Assembly: GCF_900102135.1 (NCBI RefSeq)
Contig: NZ_FMVJ01000009.1
Span: 114,365 to 178,364, forward strand
Origin: Microvirga guangxiensis
GTDB taxonomy: Bacteria > Pseudomonadota > Alphaproteobacteria > Rhizobiales > Beijerinckiaceae
Length of the DNA: 64,000 bases
Direction: 5' to 3'
The first letter of the stretch is position 1. Each line of letters starts with the position of its first letter. The notes beneath the pieces were generated by a model. It was given only the letters and a program-made list of their open reading frames with translations. It was not told the origin of the DNA and made no database searches. This document shows positions 1 through 7,844 of the stretch, piece after piece. The position numbers were made by a program, and so were the translations under genes.

Positions 1-759
1 CGCCCATCTACCTCTGACACATCGCGTCAGCCCGTTCCAGGTCCTGCCCTCTCACTGGAGGTAGAGCAGGCTCTCACCGGGATGGCGGCAGATCTAAAGG
101 CTCTTCGAGCTACCATGGAACTCATGGCAGAGCAGATGGGCAGATTGGTTGCTCTTGGCGGTCAGCAGATCGAAACCACCGCACGTTTGGCACCTCTGAT
201 CGTTCAATCGGCCGAGAGGATCACCAGTCGTGTGCAGGAGGCTTTCAGCGCTGTCGGATCTCCTCCGAGTTCGCCCCCGCAACCAGCAGAACCTGTGGGT
301 ACCAAAGGTGAGCTGACGTCACACTCTGCCCAGGACCACAGTCAGACACCCACTTCGCTAGCAGAGTCGGATCTTGGAAGCGGCGCAACAGAGCCACTCA
401 GGCAAGCCCCGCGCCCCAAGACGAGCGAGAAGCAAGCGGGCAAGACTGCCGTCAATTCCGTTGTGGTGAAGTCCATTCCAGACGCCAAGCGTTCGGACCG
501 GTTCTACACCTCAATCCGGCTGCCGCGAGCGTTGTGGGACAGCGCCGGCTTTCAACCAGAAGACCGTCTGCTGCTTGAGTGGAACGGCAAGACGTTGAAC
601 ATTGAGCGTGCCGTCGAGGGAGGCGTGAAGCCTAAATCAATCGGAGAGGCTAGTGTTATCCTGCAGTCGTGGAAGCTCGGCAACCTGAACTTCGAAAAGC
701 CGAAAGTTACAGAAGCTGATGCCTCTCTGCGCCTGATGGGAAGGCCATCGAGATCTTGA
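1..759 (+). CDS. Hypothetical protein, 5' end probably outside the window
   Basis: The frame is open from the first base. The first internal ATG is at 82 and has no well-placed ribosome binding site (a GGAGG at 56-60 is about 20 bases away), so the gene probably starts upstream of the window. From residue 82 onward the protein has an alpha-helical N-terminal part (about 60 residues), a Pro/Ser/Thr-rich linker and a C-terminal basic segment of about 90 residues. That segment contains RFYTSIRLPRALWDSAGF and LLLEWNGKTLNIERA, which resemble the fold of SpoVT/AbrB-type DNA-binding domains, but this is weak. I do not recognise the family. No partner gene is adjacent. Confidence 0.55.
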   Translation, partial: RPSTSDTSRQPVPGPALSLEVEQALTGMAADLKALRATMELMAEQMGRLVALGGQQIETTARLAPLIVQSAERITSRVQEAFSAVGSPPSSPPQPAEPVGTKGELTSHSAQDHSQTPTSLAESDLGSGATEPLRQAPRPKTSEKQAGKTAVNSVVVKSIPDAKRSDRFYTSIRLPRALWDSAGFQPEDRLLLEWNGKTLNIERAVEGGVKPKSIGEASVILQSWKLGNLNFEKPKVTEADASLRLMGRPSRS

Positions 760-1500
760 GCGCCCAGCGAGAGATGGCTTTCACTTCTGCGCCCGAGCAG
801 AGCATCAAAGGCAATCCCTAAGCCATGCAGCTGACGCAGCCCATTCATGAGGCATGCTGCATTGCAATGAGGCGCCATGCGGCTGATATCAGCAACGGCT
901 GATTTCAACGCGGCAGTGCTTTTTTCCTCCCGGCACCGCCGTTTCGGCCGTTCCCTCTGGAAGGTTTTGACGTTTTTGTCGGACCTCACCTCTTGCCGGG
1001 CCTCTGGCCCGGCTTTTTTCTGTTCAGGCCGATCCCGCTTGTTAGCGGCCTTCTAACGAAAAGCCCAAGATCACGCATTTCGACTTTAGTTTGCCCTCCA
1101 CCGAGGGCGTTGACTTCATGCTTGCACATGGCTTCGGAGTTCTGCCGCATCATTCCAGCAGCATTGTCGTCCTGCGACCGAGCCGATGCACAGCACTGAT
1201 CGCAAACTTCCTGTCAAAAGGCTTGTTATGAAAATTACCATCGTGTTCGGAAAGACACCATTCAGCCCTCCTTCCCACGATCAAACGCCCACGGATTGAT
1301 CGTGATCCGTCTGCCTCATCAATGAGAGCCCCGGACACACCTAAGACGCCGCCACATAGCCTCCCGCAAGACTCTCAACGCGAACTTTTTAGCCACGAAG
1401 CTTATAACCTCGGATCGGCGCGACCTGTCCCGTCGATACGTACGGTCGTGGTGGTGCGGCTCCTGCGTAACGAATGAAGTTGAAAGCCTCATAGACTTAG
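760..1500. other. Gene-free stretch with one terminator
   Basis: No reading frame here has convincing protein character or a ribosome binding site. The only clear element is the intrinsic terminator at 995-1019. Short open frames on both strands overlap each other and look like chance frames. Confidence 0.5.
995..1019 (+). terminator. Rho-independent terminator
   Basis: A perfect 8-bp stem, GCCGGGCC (995-1002) paired with GGCCCGGC (1006-1013), encloses a 3-nt loop and is followed by six T residues (1014-1019). It could end a transcript reading through the first gene, although it lies about 235 bases beyond that stop codon. Confidence 0.8.
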
Positions 1501-2463
1501 TTAGCCCAATGGGGAGTCCGATTGTGTCTTTGAGACTTGCCATGCAGGAAGCGTCTGCCATTTGGCTGGAAATCCCATCGCTGCGAGATCAGCCAGCGGG
1601 CAAGAGGCGACCAAACTCATAAGATGCTTCCGCCATTCCGAGCCAGGCGCAACGATACCAATCAGGTATCCAATCGTAGCAAGCGTGTTGTAGAGTCGCC
1701 GTGTTGCTTCAGGGTTCATTGCCAGTTTCAGAGCACCAGGGGCGTTTGGGATGGTCATCGTGACCGTGAACTGCTTATTCCATAGTCGACCATGATGAGC
1801 GCAGATATTGCGCACGTAAGTGAGGTGATGAGCGAGGGAAACCAAAACTTTTTCATCAAGGCCATAGGGTCTCGCAATAGCTTGGCGGTCAGCTCGGAAC
1901 TTCAAATTACCGAGCCACTTCGAAAGCTGACCTAAAGACATAACTTCCGCAGCCATCCATACGGGCGGTTGCTCAGGATCATCATATTTTTGGTTGTAGT
2001 GGATGATGAAGGTGTCTTTAGAACGCTCAATTTCATCAAGAAGGCTGGCCAGTGCCTTTGCATAGTGATGAGGGCGGTCATAGATGTTGGGATCGAGGTA
2101 CCCATGAGGCCCGTACTTCACGGCTAGATGGTAAGCCCATCCACCTCGTAAGGAAACCTCAATTCTCTCTACCGCATCCATGACGAGCAACCGTAACTGC
2201 CGGTCAAAGACGTAGAGGGCTATGGCATCCTCAATTGAAGTCCCGGCCTTGAAGCGATGATCGCCATTGACCGCGGCGGCTTGCTCGAATGGGAGCCAAT
2301 AAGCCCGAAGACGGTAATAACTCACGTGCCGAAGATAATGTTCAGCTTTCGCACGGTCAGGGATGACCATGCCTCTGCGCTCCAAAAGAGCTATTTGCTC
2401 ACCTATAGAGAGGGACGGCTTCGTAAATTTCATATCGTCACGGATAGGACGAGAAACAGCCAT
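1501..2463 (-). CDS. Abi_2 (AbiD/AbiF-like) HEPN family protein
   Basis: This 320-residue protein matches the Abi_2 family of abortive-infection proteins. The N-terminus has the family pattern SIGEQIALLERRGM, then HYLRHVSYYRLRAYWLPFE and the conserved region ALYVFDRQLRLLVMDAVERI. Near residue 220 it carries YVRNICAHHGRLWN, an R-x4-H motif typical of HEPN ribonuclease domains, so a translation-blocking RNase activity is likely by family, not shown. It stands alone with no obvious antitoxin partner; the nearest regulator is the XRE gene 330 bp upstream on the same strand. The first ATG (2463) has no good ribosome binding site; a second ATG at 2433 is an alternative start. Confidence 0.85.
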   Translation of the reverse strand: MAVSRPIRDDMKFTKPSLSIGEQIALLERRGMVIPDRAKAEHYLRHVSYYRLRAYWLPFEQAAAVNGDHRFKAGTSIEDAIALYVFDRQLRLLVMDAVERIEVSLRGGWAYHLAVKYGPHGYLDPNIYDRPHHYAKALASLLDEIERSKDTFIIHYNQKYDDPEQPPVWMAAEVMSLGQLSKWLGNLKFRADRQAIARPYGLDEKVLVSLAHHLTYVRNICAHHGRLWNKQFTVTMTIPNAPGALKLAMNPEATRRLYNTLATIGYLIGIVAPGSEWRKHLMSLVASCPLADLAAMGFPAKWQTLPAWQVSKTQSDSPLG

Positions 2464-2795
2464 TGAAAAGAAGAAACCCGCCAGGGTGCGCAGTTCGAAA
2501 CCGAAGTTCCGTCCGAGGCGTGGCGGGTCTTATTGTTCATAGATATGGCCCAGAGCCTCTTAGAAGGCAATACACAGAGGTCAAAAATAACAAAAATCTG
2601 GATACCGTACGATCGGTCACCTTTCCTGATATGCAACACTTAGATACCCAAGATTCTTCAGGCCTCCGGCCAGACCATATTGGCTTAGTGTACCTGCGCC
2701 TTAGAGTAGAAAGTCCTAGCGAGGGCCCGAGTCACGCTCCGCTACCAAACTTGAGGTTTACTCCTGTGAAACCGCTGAGTTTCCCGTGGGGTCTA
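2464..2795. other. Intergenic stretch without supported gene
   Basis: This 332-base gap lies between two minus-strand genes. It should contain the promoter of the Abi_2 gene, but I could not pick out convincing -35/-10 boxes. A plus-strand open frame across it lacks protein character. Confidence 0.4.
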
Positions 2796-3077
2796 TTACG
2801 TGTCTCTGCTGGAGGTTAGATGCTGCGAGCGCGGGTCTTCATCCGGCTTTTGCTTTTTAAGGCGTACGCCCGGTCCCTCCCCGTTCTCAGCAATGAAGAT
2901 AATACCGGCCGCCTCAAACGCTCGTGCTATGGCCGCAAGATTATTGATAGAGGGAATTCTGCGCCCCTTCTCGAAATCACGAATAGTGCTTTCACTGAGG
3001 TTGGCTCTCTGTCCGAGTTGACCTTGCGACCAATCTAAAAGCCCTCTTGCAGCACGAGATTGCTCCTTGGTAATCAT
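2796..3077 (-). CDS. XRE-family transcriptional regulator
   Basis: This is a 93-residue single-domain repressor. Residues 5-60 form an XRE/Cro helix-turn-helix: ARGLLDWSQGQLGQRANLS, then ESTIRDFEKGRRIPS and a third helix NNLAAIARAFEAAGI, followed by a short charged tail. It is transcribed divergently from the cluster starting at 3185. A palindrome in the shared gap overlaps the -35 box of that cluster, so autoregulation and repression of the cluster is the likely role (inference). Small XRE proteins of this type are common on alphaproteobacterial plasmids. Confidence 0.85.
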   Translation of the reverse strand: MITKEQSRAARGLLDWSQGQLGQRANLSESTIRDFEKGRRIPSINNLAAIARAFEAAGIIFIAENGEGPGVRLKKQKPDEDPRSQHLTSSRDT

Positions 3078-3105
3078 GACTGTAGCACGTTTTCCAACAA
3101 AAATA

Positions 3106-3145
3106 AACGGAAACCGTTGACAGGATCTTGCCTCAACGGTATTCT
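3106..3145 (+). promoter_or_regulatory. Sigma70-type promoter with overlapping palindromic operator
   Basis: TTGACA (3117-3122), a 17-bp spacer and TATTCT (3140-3145) form a near-consensus promoter reading to the right. The inverted repeat AACGG-AAA-CCGTT (3106-3118) overlaps the -35 box, and another AACGG sits at 3134-3138. Transcription would begin near 3152. That rules out an upstream ATG at 3128 as the start of the first gene and favours 3185. Confidence 0.7.
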
Positions 3146-3184
3146 TTTACGACTACCGATTTCCGCTTATTGGAGCAACACGCC

Positions 3185-3814
3185 ATGTCTGACATGGATC
3201 GTGAGGGGCACACTTATGCCTCACGCACAGCTGAGTTCGAGAACCTTACTTGGGCGCAGCTCGAGACCGCCTTCGCGGCCGTGCTGGCCGATGCCCGTGT
3301 CGCGGCCACTCGCCTCGGGCAACTGGAACAGACCTGGGCACAGCACAAACCACGCTTGCCGGATGTGCTTATGACTACCCGAGTCGATGCCTTCTTTGAC
3401 CTGTGTCACGACAATGAGGTCGGCTACTACTATACCGTCCGCGACATTCCCGCCTTGTACGAGGCCGCCAAAGCCTCGCCCCATCTCTGGCGCCGCGTGC
3501 AAGCGGTTGTGACTGCCCTCCATCGCTATCATCAGGACACTACCCAGGCAGCCGACAAAATCGGGCTGACGACAGCTTACCAGGAGACTGCTGCGCATCA
3601 GCAGTCTCTTGTGGACGTTGCTAACGCAATTCTTCGCCGGCCGGCGACCTCGAGGGCGGTGCTGATCGCCAAGGCCAGGGTTCTCGTCGCAAGCCGGGGC
3701 CTCGACCTGACCCAAGATCCCTGGTCGCTATGGCCTCTTGACGAGCGCGCGCTCCTTGTTCTGGTGCAGGACCTGCTCGAGGACGCCTCTGCTCCTGGGG
3801 CTGGCCGGTCATGA
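3185..3814 (+). CDS. Hypothetical protein, first gene of an XRE-controlled cluster
   Basis: This is a 209-residue, mostly alpha-helical protein with no recognised domain. It is rich in Ala, Leu and Arg, with an aromatic stretch VGYYYTVRDIPALYEAAKAS in the middle. The C-terminal region has a Leu-rich end, LDERALLVLVQDLLEDA. The start at 3185 is chosen because GGAG sits 8-9 bases upstream and because the predicted transcription start lies downstream of the earlier ATG at 3128. The stop codon overlaps the start of the next gene by 4 bases (ATGA), indicating coupled translation. No signal peptide or membrane segment is seen. Confidence 0.7.
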   Translation: MSDMDREGHTYASRTAEFENLTWAQLETAFAAVLADARVAATRLGQLEQTWAQHKPRLPDVLMTTRVDAFFDLCHDNEVGYYYTVRDIPALYEAAKASPHLWRRVQAVVTALHRYHQDTTQAADKIGLTTAYQETAAHQQSLVDVANAILRRPATSRAVLIAKARVLVASRGLDLTQDPWSLWPLDERALLVLVQDLLEDASAPGAGRS

Positions 3815-4305
3815 GCTTTGAGTTCTGGTTTGCCGCAGTCATTCTGCCGCTGATCGTCTGCTGCCTGGGTTGGGGCGCCGTGCTCCTCAACGAGTGGCAT
3901 TGCAGACGGCGGGATGCATGCGGCCGGTCAGCAACGCCTCTCCCCTCCCTGGGAACCGAGGATGCCAACCTGGTCTCTCAGGCCGCCCTGCGAGCAGCAG
4001 CCCACCTTGGCCTTCCCGATCCGGTCCTGGCTCAGATCCTGGGCCCCTCTGTCGCAGAGATCGAGCAGGCCAGGGAGAACCAAGTACCCCTGATCCAAGA
4101 TCGACTGACGCTCGTCCGCATGGCTCCGCTCCTGCGCCTGAGTCGGGTTCTCGACCATGGCCTCGGCGGCAAGCCGGAATCAGCCGCGAGTTGGATGACA
4201 AGCCACAACACTGCCTTTGGCGCCCGCCCCCTTGATGTCCTGCAAGCACCAGATGGACCACAGAGAGTGCTCGATCATGTGCAGGCCCTGCTGGGATCGT
4301 CATGA
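3811..4305 (+). CDS. Membrane-anchored protein with MbcA/ParS-like C-terminal domain
   Basis: This 164-residue protein starts with a hydrophobic helix (about residues 4-27, FWFAAVILPLIVCCLGWGAV) followed by Arg-rich residues, so it is probably anchored with the C-terminus in the cytoplasm. Residues 55-160 resemble the antitoxin domain of the MbcA/ParS/Xre family (formerly DUF2384), including the diagnostic end segment WMTSHNTAFGARPLDVLQ followed by QRVLDHVQALLG. No RES-type toxin, the usual partner, is adjacent. It overlaps the previous gene by 4 bases and is followed after 42 bases by an exonuclease gene. A membrane helix on this domain is unusual. The family match is by eye. Confidence 0.65.
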   Translation: MSFEFWFAAVILPLIVCCLGWGAVLLNEWHCRRRDACGRSATPLPSLGTEDANLVSQAALRAAAHLGLPDPVLAQILGPSVAEIEQARENQVPLIQDRLTLVRMAPLLRLSRVLDHGLGGKPESAASWMTSHNTAFGARPLDVLQAPDGPQRVLDHVQALLGSS

Positions 4306-4347
4306 CCCGGATGGCCTTCATTTCCTCCCGCTCAATCTGGAGCTCTC

Positions 4348-4905
4348 ATGCGGCTGACCTTTCGGGGCTTTGACGTGCTGTTCGTCGACGTCGAGGCGTC
4401 GGGCCTGAGTTCTGCCTCGTTCCCGATCGAGATCGGCTGGGTCCTCGACGATGAGGCAGAGCCTGAGAGCTTTCTCATCCGACCGCACGCGACCTGGCAT
4501 TTTGATACCGGCTGGTCAACGCAATCAGCGGCCATTCACGGCATCAGGCCGGCCATGCTCGATGCCGATGGCTTGTCCGTCGAGGAGGCTTGCACCCGCT
4601 TGGATGCGGCTACCTCCGGCCGGCTTGTCGTGTCGGATGCCCCTCAGCATGATGATTGGTGGCTTGGCCGCCTCTACGCCGCAGCAGGTCGGAGGAAGAG
4701 CTGGCCTGTGGGCGATGTCGAGCGCCTATATGGCGGGTTGGCCCAGGAGGCTGAACTCAACCCACAGGAGGCAGCGCGGCTACTCACCCTCGTGGAGCAG
4801 ATCTACCCGCATCCGCATCGGGCTGGTCCTGACGCCCTGCGCTTGGCCAAAGCCGCCCGGGTCCTCAGCGATCCGGCGTTTCGGGAGCAGATTCATGGCC
4901 AATGA
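4348..4905 (+). CDS. DEDDh-type 3'-5' exonuclease
   Basis: This 185-residue protein has the layout of the RNase T/DnaQ-like exonuclease superfamily. The first acidic motif is DVEASGL (about residues 12-18), the middle acidic motif lies in SDAPQHDDWWL (about 94-104), and the third, H-x4-D, is HRAGPDALRLA (about 150-160). An HGI segment between motifs I and II is typical. The enzyme should remove nucleotides from 3' ends of DNA or RNA using two metal ions; the substrate cannot be told. It lies within a probable operon with a membrane MbcA-like protein and unknown genes, so a role in plasmid maintenance or defence is possible but unproven. Confidence 0.8.
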   Translation: MRLTFRGFDVLFVDVEASGLSSASFPIEIGWVLDDEAEPESFLIRPHATWHFDTGWSTQSAAIHGIRPAMLDADGLSVEEACTRLDAATSGRLVVSDAPQHDDWWLGRLYAAAGRRKSWPVGDVERLYGGLAQEAELNPQEAARLLTLVEQIYPHPHRAGPDALRLAKAARVLSDPAFREQIHGQ

Positions 4906-4992
4906 GATCGGATGAGATCTTCCTCTTCTGGTTTTGCTCCTGTTCGTCAGTGCCTACTCGATTCCACGAAATCTCTGAGGAGTTTGTTTCCG

Positions 4993-5514
4993 ATGAAGCG
5001 TGTCAACTACGCCCTCCCCGGCTATCCGGAGCTGTTCTTCACCACCCAGGTCGAGGGATTGCTGCATTATAACCTAAAGAACGCTACCGTTAAAGCTGAG
5101 GGTCCTGTTGAAGCGATCCAGGTGTGGTGGCAGGATATGCAGCTCTGGTGTGCCGGGCAGGCTGATTGCGCCCTCGTGAACAGGGTCATTCACGCCGACT
5201 ATTCGGATATTGCCATTGTCGCTTTCGGCAGCAGTCCAGAGGTTCTGGTCGCCTTCATCGTTCAGTGGCTTGGCCTTGACTGGCTGGAGTGGGTCTTACT
5301 GGACAGCCCGCCAAACACTCCTCCGGCTGCGGATCTGAAGGCAATCCTGGATCGGCTAACAGCCATCGAGGATACACTCTCCAAGAACTACCAGCAGACT
5401 GCTGCAGTCGCCTACCGTCTCTGGGCGGCAAGCCAGGCTCTCCAGAGCAAGCCTGTGCCGCTACCAAGTGGTCCCGAACCTGAGCGGGCCTGGGATGAGG
5501 CGCCAAACAATTAG
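4993..5514 (+). CDS. Hypothetical protein
   Basis: This 173-residue protein has no recognised family. The start at 4993 is preceded by AGGAG with about 10 bases spacing and is preferred over an in-frame ATG at 4912. It contains a Trp-rich region (WWQDMQLWC, then WLGLDWLEWVLLD), a predicted helix DLKAILDRLTAIEDTLSKNY, and an acidic, Pro-rich tail. There is no signal peptide. It follows the exonuclease gene in the same direction after 87 bases, so it probably belongs to the same transcript. Confidence 0.6.
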   Translation: MKRVNYALPGYPELFFTTQVEGLLHYNLKNATVKAEGPVEAIQVWWQDMQLWCAGQADCALVNRVIHADYSDIAIVAFGSSPEVLVAFIVQWLGLDWLEWVLLDSPPNTPPAADLKAILDRLTAIEDTLSKNYQQTAAVAYRLWAASQALQSKPVPLPSGPEPERAWDEAPNN

Positions 5515-5628
5515 CCCGCCGATGAAAAGCAGCTCTGACCCTTTGATCAATACGATCCGGCTTCCGCTCCGGTTCCTTCCGTGCTTATTCGACATCCCGA
5601 TCAGAAAACCAGCCAGGAGATCTCCGGC

Positions 5629-6357
5629 ATGACCCGCAAGTCCTTCGGTGAAGATGACTTCGTCCACAGCGCCACGCTGCAGAATGTCAGCGCCAATCTC
5701 GATTTGGTCCGGCGTCTTGAGCATCTCTCGTTGGCGGAACTGGGCAAGCGCACCGGCCTGAGCGATCGGCATCTGGACAGCCTGATCCGCATGAGGTCGA
5801 ACGTCACTGTGCTGGTGCTTGAAAAGATTGCCGACAGCCTGGGCATTCCGTTCCTCACCTTTATCGGGACGCGTCTCGACACGGGCATCCCCGGCGGGTC
5901 GTCCGGCTTTCTGGATCGTCTGAGGAATGAGCAAGCGTCGTTAGAAGAGACAACGAGGGACCCATCGCCCTTCTCTTCTCGCTCCATGTCCGATCGACGA
6001 CAGCAGATCCCTTCAGGTCTCACACCTGACCTCGCTCATCTGCTTCAGCATCTAATCTCACAACAGGAACAGCTGGCTCAGAGCCAGATCAATTTGGCTC
6101 TCCAGGTGGAGGAGCTCTCCAAAGCAATCAACCCGCGCGCTACTGAACGTGGGAGTTCCTCAACGCACAGCGCGCGAACCTTAGCCCGAACGGCTGGAGC
6201 AGATCCTAGCCTAGTTTCTCCGATGCAACCGAAGGCAGCCTCAGTCAAATCATCAGCCTCAACAGAGGTCAAAAACATGCGCGCAAAGGCGGCCCCCAGA
6301 CCCAAGTCTGAACCGGTGGCATCCCAGAGGCGCAAGAGCCGAAAGACTTCATCATAG
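5629..6357 (+). CDS. HTH (XRE-like) protein with coiled-coil and basic tail
   Basis: This 242-residue protein has an N-terminal helix-turn-helix of XRE type (LSLAELGKRTGLSDRHLDSL, then SNVTVLVLEKIADSLGIPF). A flexible middle follows, then a short coiled coil around HLLQHLISQQEQLAQSQINL and a Lys/Arg/Ser-rich C-terminus. It likely binds DNA, perhaps as a partner of the cluster's repressor. The ATG at 5629 has an AGGAGA at good spacing; a GTG at 5581 is a less likely start. It is the last gene before an IS701 element and may mark the end of the cluster. Confidence 0.65.
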   Translation: MTRKSFGEDDFVHSATLQNVSANLDLVRRLEHLSLAELGKRTGLSDRHLDSLIRMRSNVTVLVLEKIADSLGIPFLTFIGTRLDTGIPGGSSGFLDRLRNEQASLEETTRDPSPFSSRSMSDRRQQIPSGLTPDLAHLLQHLISQQEQLAQSQINLALQVEELSKAINPRATERGSSSTHSARTLARTAGADPSLVSPMQPKAASVKSSASTEVKNMRAKAAPRPKSEPVASQRRKSRKTSS

Positions 6358-6380
6358 ACGTGTTCTGTTATGGCAACTAA

Positions 6381-6395
6381 CATTACATTTGCACC
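6381..6395 (+). repeat. IS701 left terminal inverted repeat
   Basis: CATTACATTTGCACC pairs with the reverse complement of 7782-7796 (CACTACAGTTGCACC), differing at two positions. Confidence 0.8.
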
Positions 6396-7734
6396 TTTCG
6401 TTTGCGATGTGAGGCTTGCGCCATCGCCTGATGCGCGCGGCGCCACGCGGACCAGGCGATCACAAAGGCAGGCTCGATCCGGCGTTGCTGGAGGCGTGTG
6501 GCCACGCGGCGGATTTCCTGGACAGACCATCGCACCAGCGCTGCAGCCTGGCTTCGTCGCTTCTTTTTTGGGGTGACGTGAGAGTGTTGGCGCGCTGGCG
6601 CACCACGGCCATCATGGCAAACGCCAGCATCACCAGCGACACATGCCGATGCCAGCCGTGACACGAGCGGGTCTCGTTGTGGGTGAGCCCCAACTCGGTC
6701 TTGGCGGTCTCGAACGCATCCTCGATCGCCCAGCGCTGCCCCTCCACCCGCACCAACTCTTCAATCGAAGTGCCAGCCGGGCACCAGGTCGAGAAGAACG
6801 CCAGGTCCCCATCAGAGAGGTTGCGCCGGATCAGCAGACCGCGTGTCCACAGGCCGGTGAGGTCATCGCTGTATTCCTCCGCCTCAAGATCGGCGAGTTC
6901 GATGTAGGCCCAGTCATACAGACGTGCCCCCTTGGTGCCGTCTCCCGCCGACAGGCGCTTCCATGCTCCAGGGGCGAGTTCCTGTGCGATCTGCTCGGCC
7001 GTGCCGGCAACGTCGGGTTTGCCGATCCAGGAGGAGAACTGATCAGTGGCATGAACGCCAAGCACGTAGCCCTTGCCGGCCCGGCGCAGCTGCATTTCGA
7101 CCGCTCTCACACCATAGATCGTGTCGGCCGCGACCCAGTCGAAGGGAACGCCCGCTGCTAGAGCCCGCGCGATCATCTGTGCGGCGATCTCGGTTTTGGT
7201 GACGAAGCGAAGGCTGGCGGGAACATGAGCGGCTTGCCGCCGGATGGTATCGTTGGTCCAGTCCTTGGGCAGATACAGCTGACGGTCGATGAAGGTGCAG
7301 CCCGTGTCGGACACATAAGCGGCAAAGACGTCGATCTGGCAGCTCGTGATCTTGCCGGCTGATCCGGTGTACTGGCGGGCCACGCCACACGAGTGCTGGC
7401 CCTGCTTGAGAAAGCCAGTCTCGTCGAGGACCAGCACCGCCCCGGGTGAGGCGAGCGTCTCAAGGGCATAGTCGCGCACCATGTCCCGCAGAGCATCCGC
7501 GTCCCAGTGGCTGCGGCCGAGCACCGCCTGCTGGCGCCAGGGACCCGGATCACCGGCGGCTTCGGCCCGCATCCACCCCGTCTTACGCCGCTCAGGGCCG
7601 AGCAGCCCATCGAGAAAGGCGGCCGCCGAGGCCGCGATACTGGGATGGGCGAACAGGGACTTCAGGTGAGCTTTGACCTGACGCAACTCCACACACCAGA
7701 GCTCGAGCATCTGCTCGATGGCCACACCCGTCAT
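6383..7734 (-). pseudogene. IS701-family transposase, 3' end frameshifted
   Basis: The first 390 or so residues match the DDE transposase of IS701 elements. They include VLVLDETGFLKQGQHSCGVA (first catalytic Asp region), FDWVAADTIYGV (second Asp) and WAIEDAFETAKTELGLTHNE (the Glu region). In this frame the protein ends abnormally at 6460. The family's usual C-terminus (ALVRWSVQEIRRVATRL and so on to 6383) is in the -1 frame. The two frames meet at an A6 run near 6565-6570 (CCCCAAAAAAG on the coding strand), so one base has been lost or gained there, unless the run promotes slippage. The catalytic core is intact. Confidence 0.8.
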
Positions 7735-7781
7735 GGCAGCCTCCTGTGTCAGATCAGGAGATTATGAGCCCATGAGTGGCG

Positions 7782-7796
7782 GGTGCAACTGTAGTG
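7782..7796 (-). repeat. IS701 right terminal inverted repeat
   Basis: This is the partner of the repeat at 6381-6395 and is immediately followed by the CTAA target duplicate at 7797-7800. Confidence 0.8.
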
Positions 7797-7844
7797 CTAA
7801 AGCAACATTTGTGGGCTAGAACCTTGTAGCCTGAGTCACAGCGT

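Larger units (their letters stand above)
6381..7796 (-). mobile_element. IS701-family insertion sequence
   Basis: This 1,416-bp element is bounded by imperfect 15-bp inverted repeats (6381-6395 and 7782-7796, 13 of 15 matching, both ending GTGCAA/TTGCAC inward). It is flanked on both sides by CTAA (6377-6380 and 7797-7800). A 4-bp YTAR duplication is the known target signature of IS701 elements. It carries one transposase gene on the minus strand. Intact ends and direct repeats point to a fairly recent insertion. Confidence 0.85.

Noticed and set aside
552..989. Minus-strand frame of 145 codons
   Set aside because: It overlaps the 3' part of the first gene and the following gap; the composition looks like an antisense shadow.
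3128..3184. Upstream start at 3128 for the gene ending at 3814
   Set aside because: It lies before the transcription start predicted from the promoter at 3117-3145, whereas ATG 3185 has a ribosome binding site.
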